A stretch of 42,011 bases of DNA from SAR86 cluster bacterium REDSEA-S09_B4 (GTDB taxonomy: Bacteria > Pseudomonadota > Gammaproteobacteria > Magnimaribacterales > Magnimaribacteraceae): the NCBI GenBank assembly GCA_001628005.1, contig LUQU01000084.1, forward strand, positions 1 through 42,011, read 5' to 3'. Below, piece after piece: positions 41,020-42,011 of this stretch. A program made the translations under genes and the position numbers. The notes beneath the pieces were generated by a model, which was given only the letters and a program-made list of their open reading frames with translations, had not been told where the DNA came from and ran no database searches. The first letter of the stretch is position 1; each line of letters opens with the position of its first letter.

Positions 41020-41994
41020 TTGAGCACATCTGAAAGTCCAGAAGTAAATCCTAAAAAGTCTAGTAGGATCGGAAAGATCTTGTTATTTGGGATAGCTATA
41101 GCGTGTTTTTACTATATCTATACCCGATTAAATGGAGCTGCCTTAAGAGAAGGCATGACGTTGATCGAATACATGTTAGTTGTTTTTGCAGCGGTAAACT
41201 GGATTCCATGGCTATTAATGATGACCGGTTACTGTCTATTCTATTTTTCCATAGACACATTAATCATAACTAGAGCACTTAATTGGTTTATTAAAGATAT
41301 TAAATACACAGATATTTTGCCTATCCGAGCCAGTGCTTACATCATCTCCATGTTTAATGAGCAAATTGGGAAAGGCGCGATGGCCTTTTACTTAAACAGA
41401 CGTGATCAGGTACCTGGATGGGAAGTTACTTCATTAATGCTGTTCATAATGTTTTGTGAAATATTTTATTTATTAGTTTGGGCAACCATAGGTTTTTCTA
41501 TTGGCGGTCAAGATTTACCTGAAGTATTTGGGTTGGTTCAATATATTGCTATTGGTGGAGCATTATTTTTTATCCTTTGGGTATTTTTCTTTCGAGGACC
41601 TTTATTTCAGAACAACAGAATAAGAAATTTAGAAATTTTTCATGCCTTCAGATTAGCTAAGCTCAAACATTACGGAGCTTTTTTCTTACTGAGGTCACCC
41701 TTATTAATTGCAGCTGTATTTGTTTACTCGACAGCATTGGGCTTCTTTGGTGTGCAAGTATCTTCAATGACCCTACTTCCTCTTCTTCCAGTAATATTTT
41801 TCGCTGCGACAGTTCCTACCCCAATGCGAGCTGCCGCTATAACCTCTTGGATAATTCTTTTCCCTGAGAATGAAGGGGAAATGGCAGCTTTTGGTTTCTT
41901 ACAACATAACTTTTTTATTTTATTCAATGCAGTAATAGGTCTAATGTTTCTTCCCAGAGCTAATAAAGAATTATTTGGTAATAAATCAAATTAA
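41020..41994 (+). CDS. Multi-span membrane protein, possibly lysylphosphatidylglycerol-synthase/UPF0104-like
   Basis: The 324-residue protein has a polar N-terminus, then about eight membrane spans. The internal ADxxx-like SAYIISMFNEQIGKGAMAFYLNRR segment and ATVPTPMRAAAITS resemble lipid-flippase-type UPF0104/LPG-synthase integral domains. That link is weak. The start is TTG at 41020: an in-frame stop lies at 41008-41010 and no earlier ATG exists. It ends 17 bases before the window edge, complete. Confidence 0.65.
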   Translation: MSTSESPEVNPKKSSRIGKILLFGIAIACFYYIYTRLNGAALREGMTLIEYMLVVFAAVNWIPWLLMMTGYCLFYFSIDTLIITRALNWFIKDIKYTDILPIRASAYIISMFNEQIGKGAMAFYLNRRDQVPGWEVTSLMLFIMFCEIFYLLVWATIGFSIGGQDLPEVFGLVQYIAIGGALFFILWVFFFRGPLFQNNRIRNLEIFHAFRLAKLKHYGAFFLLRSPLLIAAVFVYSTALGFFGVQVSSMTLLPLLPVIFFAATVPTPMRAAAITSWIILFPENEGEMAAFGFLQHNFFILFNAVIGLMFLPRANKELFGNKSN

Positions 41995-42011
41995 GTGAAG
42001 ATCTCTTTTAC

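Noticed and set aside
1-42011. CRISPR arrays, insertion sequences, prophage genes, toxin-antitoxin pairs and integron sites
   Set aside because: I saw no regularly spaced repeats, no transposase or integrase motifs and no terminal inverted repeats.

Overview
The window reads as a compact, AT-rich chromosomal segment of a marine gammaproteobacterium. The order lpxC-secA-argJ, followed by a ThiE-like gene and then yacG and coaE on the other strand, is a gammaproteobacterial core arrangement. The low GC, the large TonB-dependent receptor, the many phytanoyl-CoA-dioxygenase-type and CoA-handling genes and the very short spacers recall SAR86-like bacterioplankton. That placement is inference from gene content, not from a phylogeny. 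There are no insertion sequences, phage genes, CRISPR arrays or rRNA, and no gap over 300 bases without a gene.

Layout: 1-6029 holds housekeeping genes (lpxC 3' part, secA, argJ, a lone ThiE-like domain, yacG, coaE). 6073-10952 holds an alpha/beta hydrolase, an Nramp-like transporter with altered metal-site motifs, a luciferase-like flavin oxidoreductase and a class III aminotransferase, closed by a shared bidirectional terminator. 11047-13974 is a TonB-dependent receptor, with a tRNA-Ala(TGC) gene just upstream. 14253-17435 has a crotonase, an SDR and an M28 lipoprotein peptidase. 17480-20471 is a nucleoside/ADP-ribose salvage group (nucleoside hydrolase, ribokinase, ADP-ribosylglycohydrolase). 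20488-28231 mixes peptide deformylase, an amidase, a dual-CDGSH Fe-S protein, glyoxalase II, a small outer-membrane protein, a cytoplasmic copper amine oxidase, and two secreted hydrolases.

From 28299 to the end the window is an accessory catabolic block: enoyl-CoA hydratase, HSL-type esterase, GST, two ACMSD-like amidohydrolases (one with a degenerate metal site), a CYP125/142-like P450, three PhyH-family Fe(II)/2-oxoglutarate dioxygenases, an HD-domain protein, two overlapping CaiB/BaiF CoA-transferase subunits and two membrane proteins. The most interesting unit is the HD protein followed 3 bases later by a PhyH dioxygenase. This has the architecture of PhnY/PhnZ-type organophosphonate oxidation, or a related two-oxygenase C-X bond cleavage. 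It is transcribed divergently from the CoA-transferase pair across a 142-base region that carries an exact 13-bp tandem repeat and a perfect 9-bp inverted repeat.

Start codons were adjusted where a Shine-Dalgarno sequence clearly favoured an internal ATG (TonB receptor, CDGSH protein, outer-membrane protein, enoyl-CoA hydratase, HD protein). Several genes appear to use TTG or GTG. All family assignments are from motif reading without database searches.
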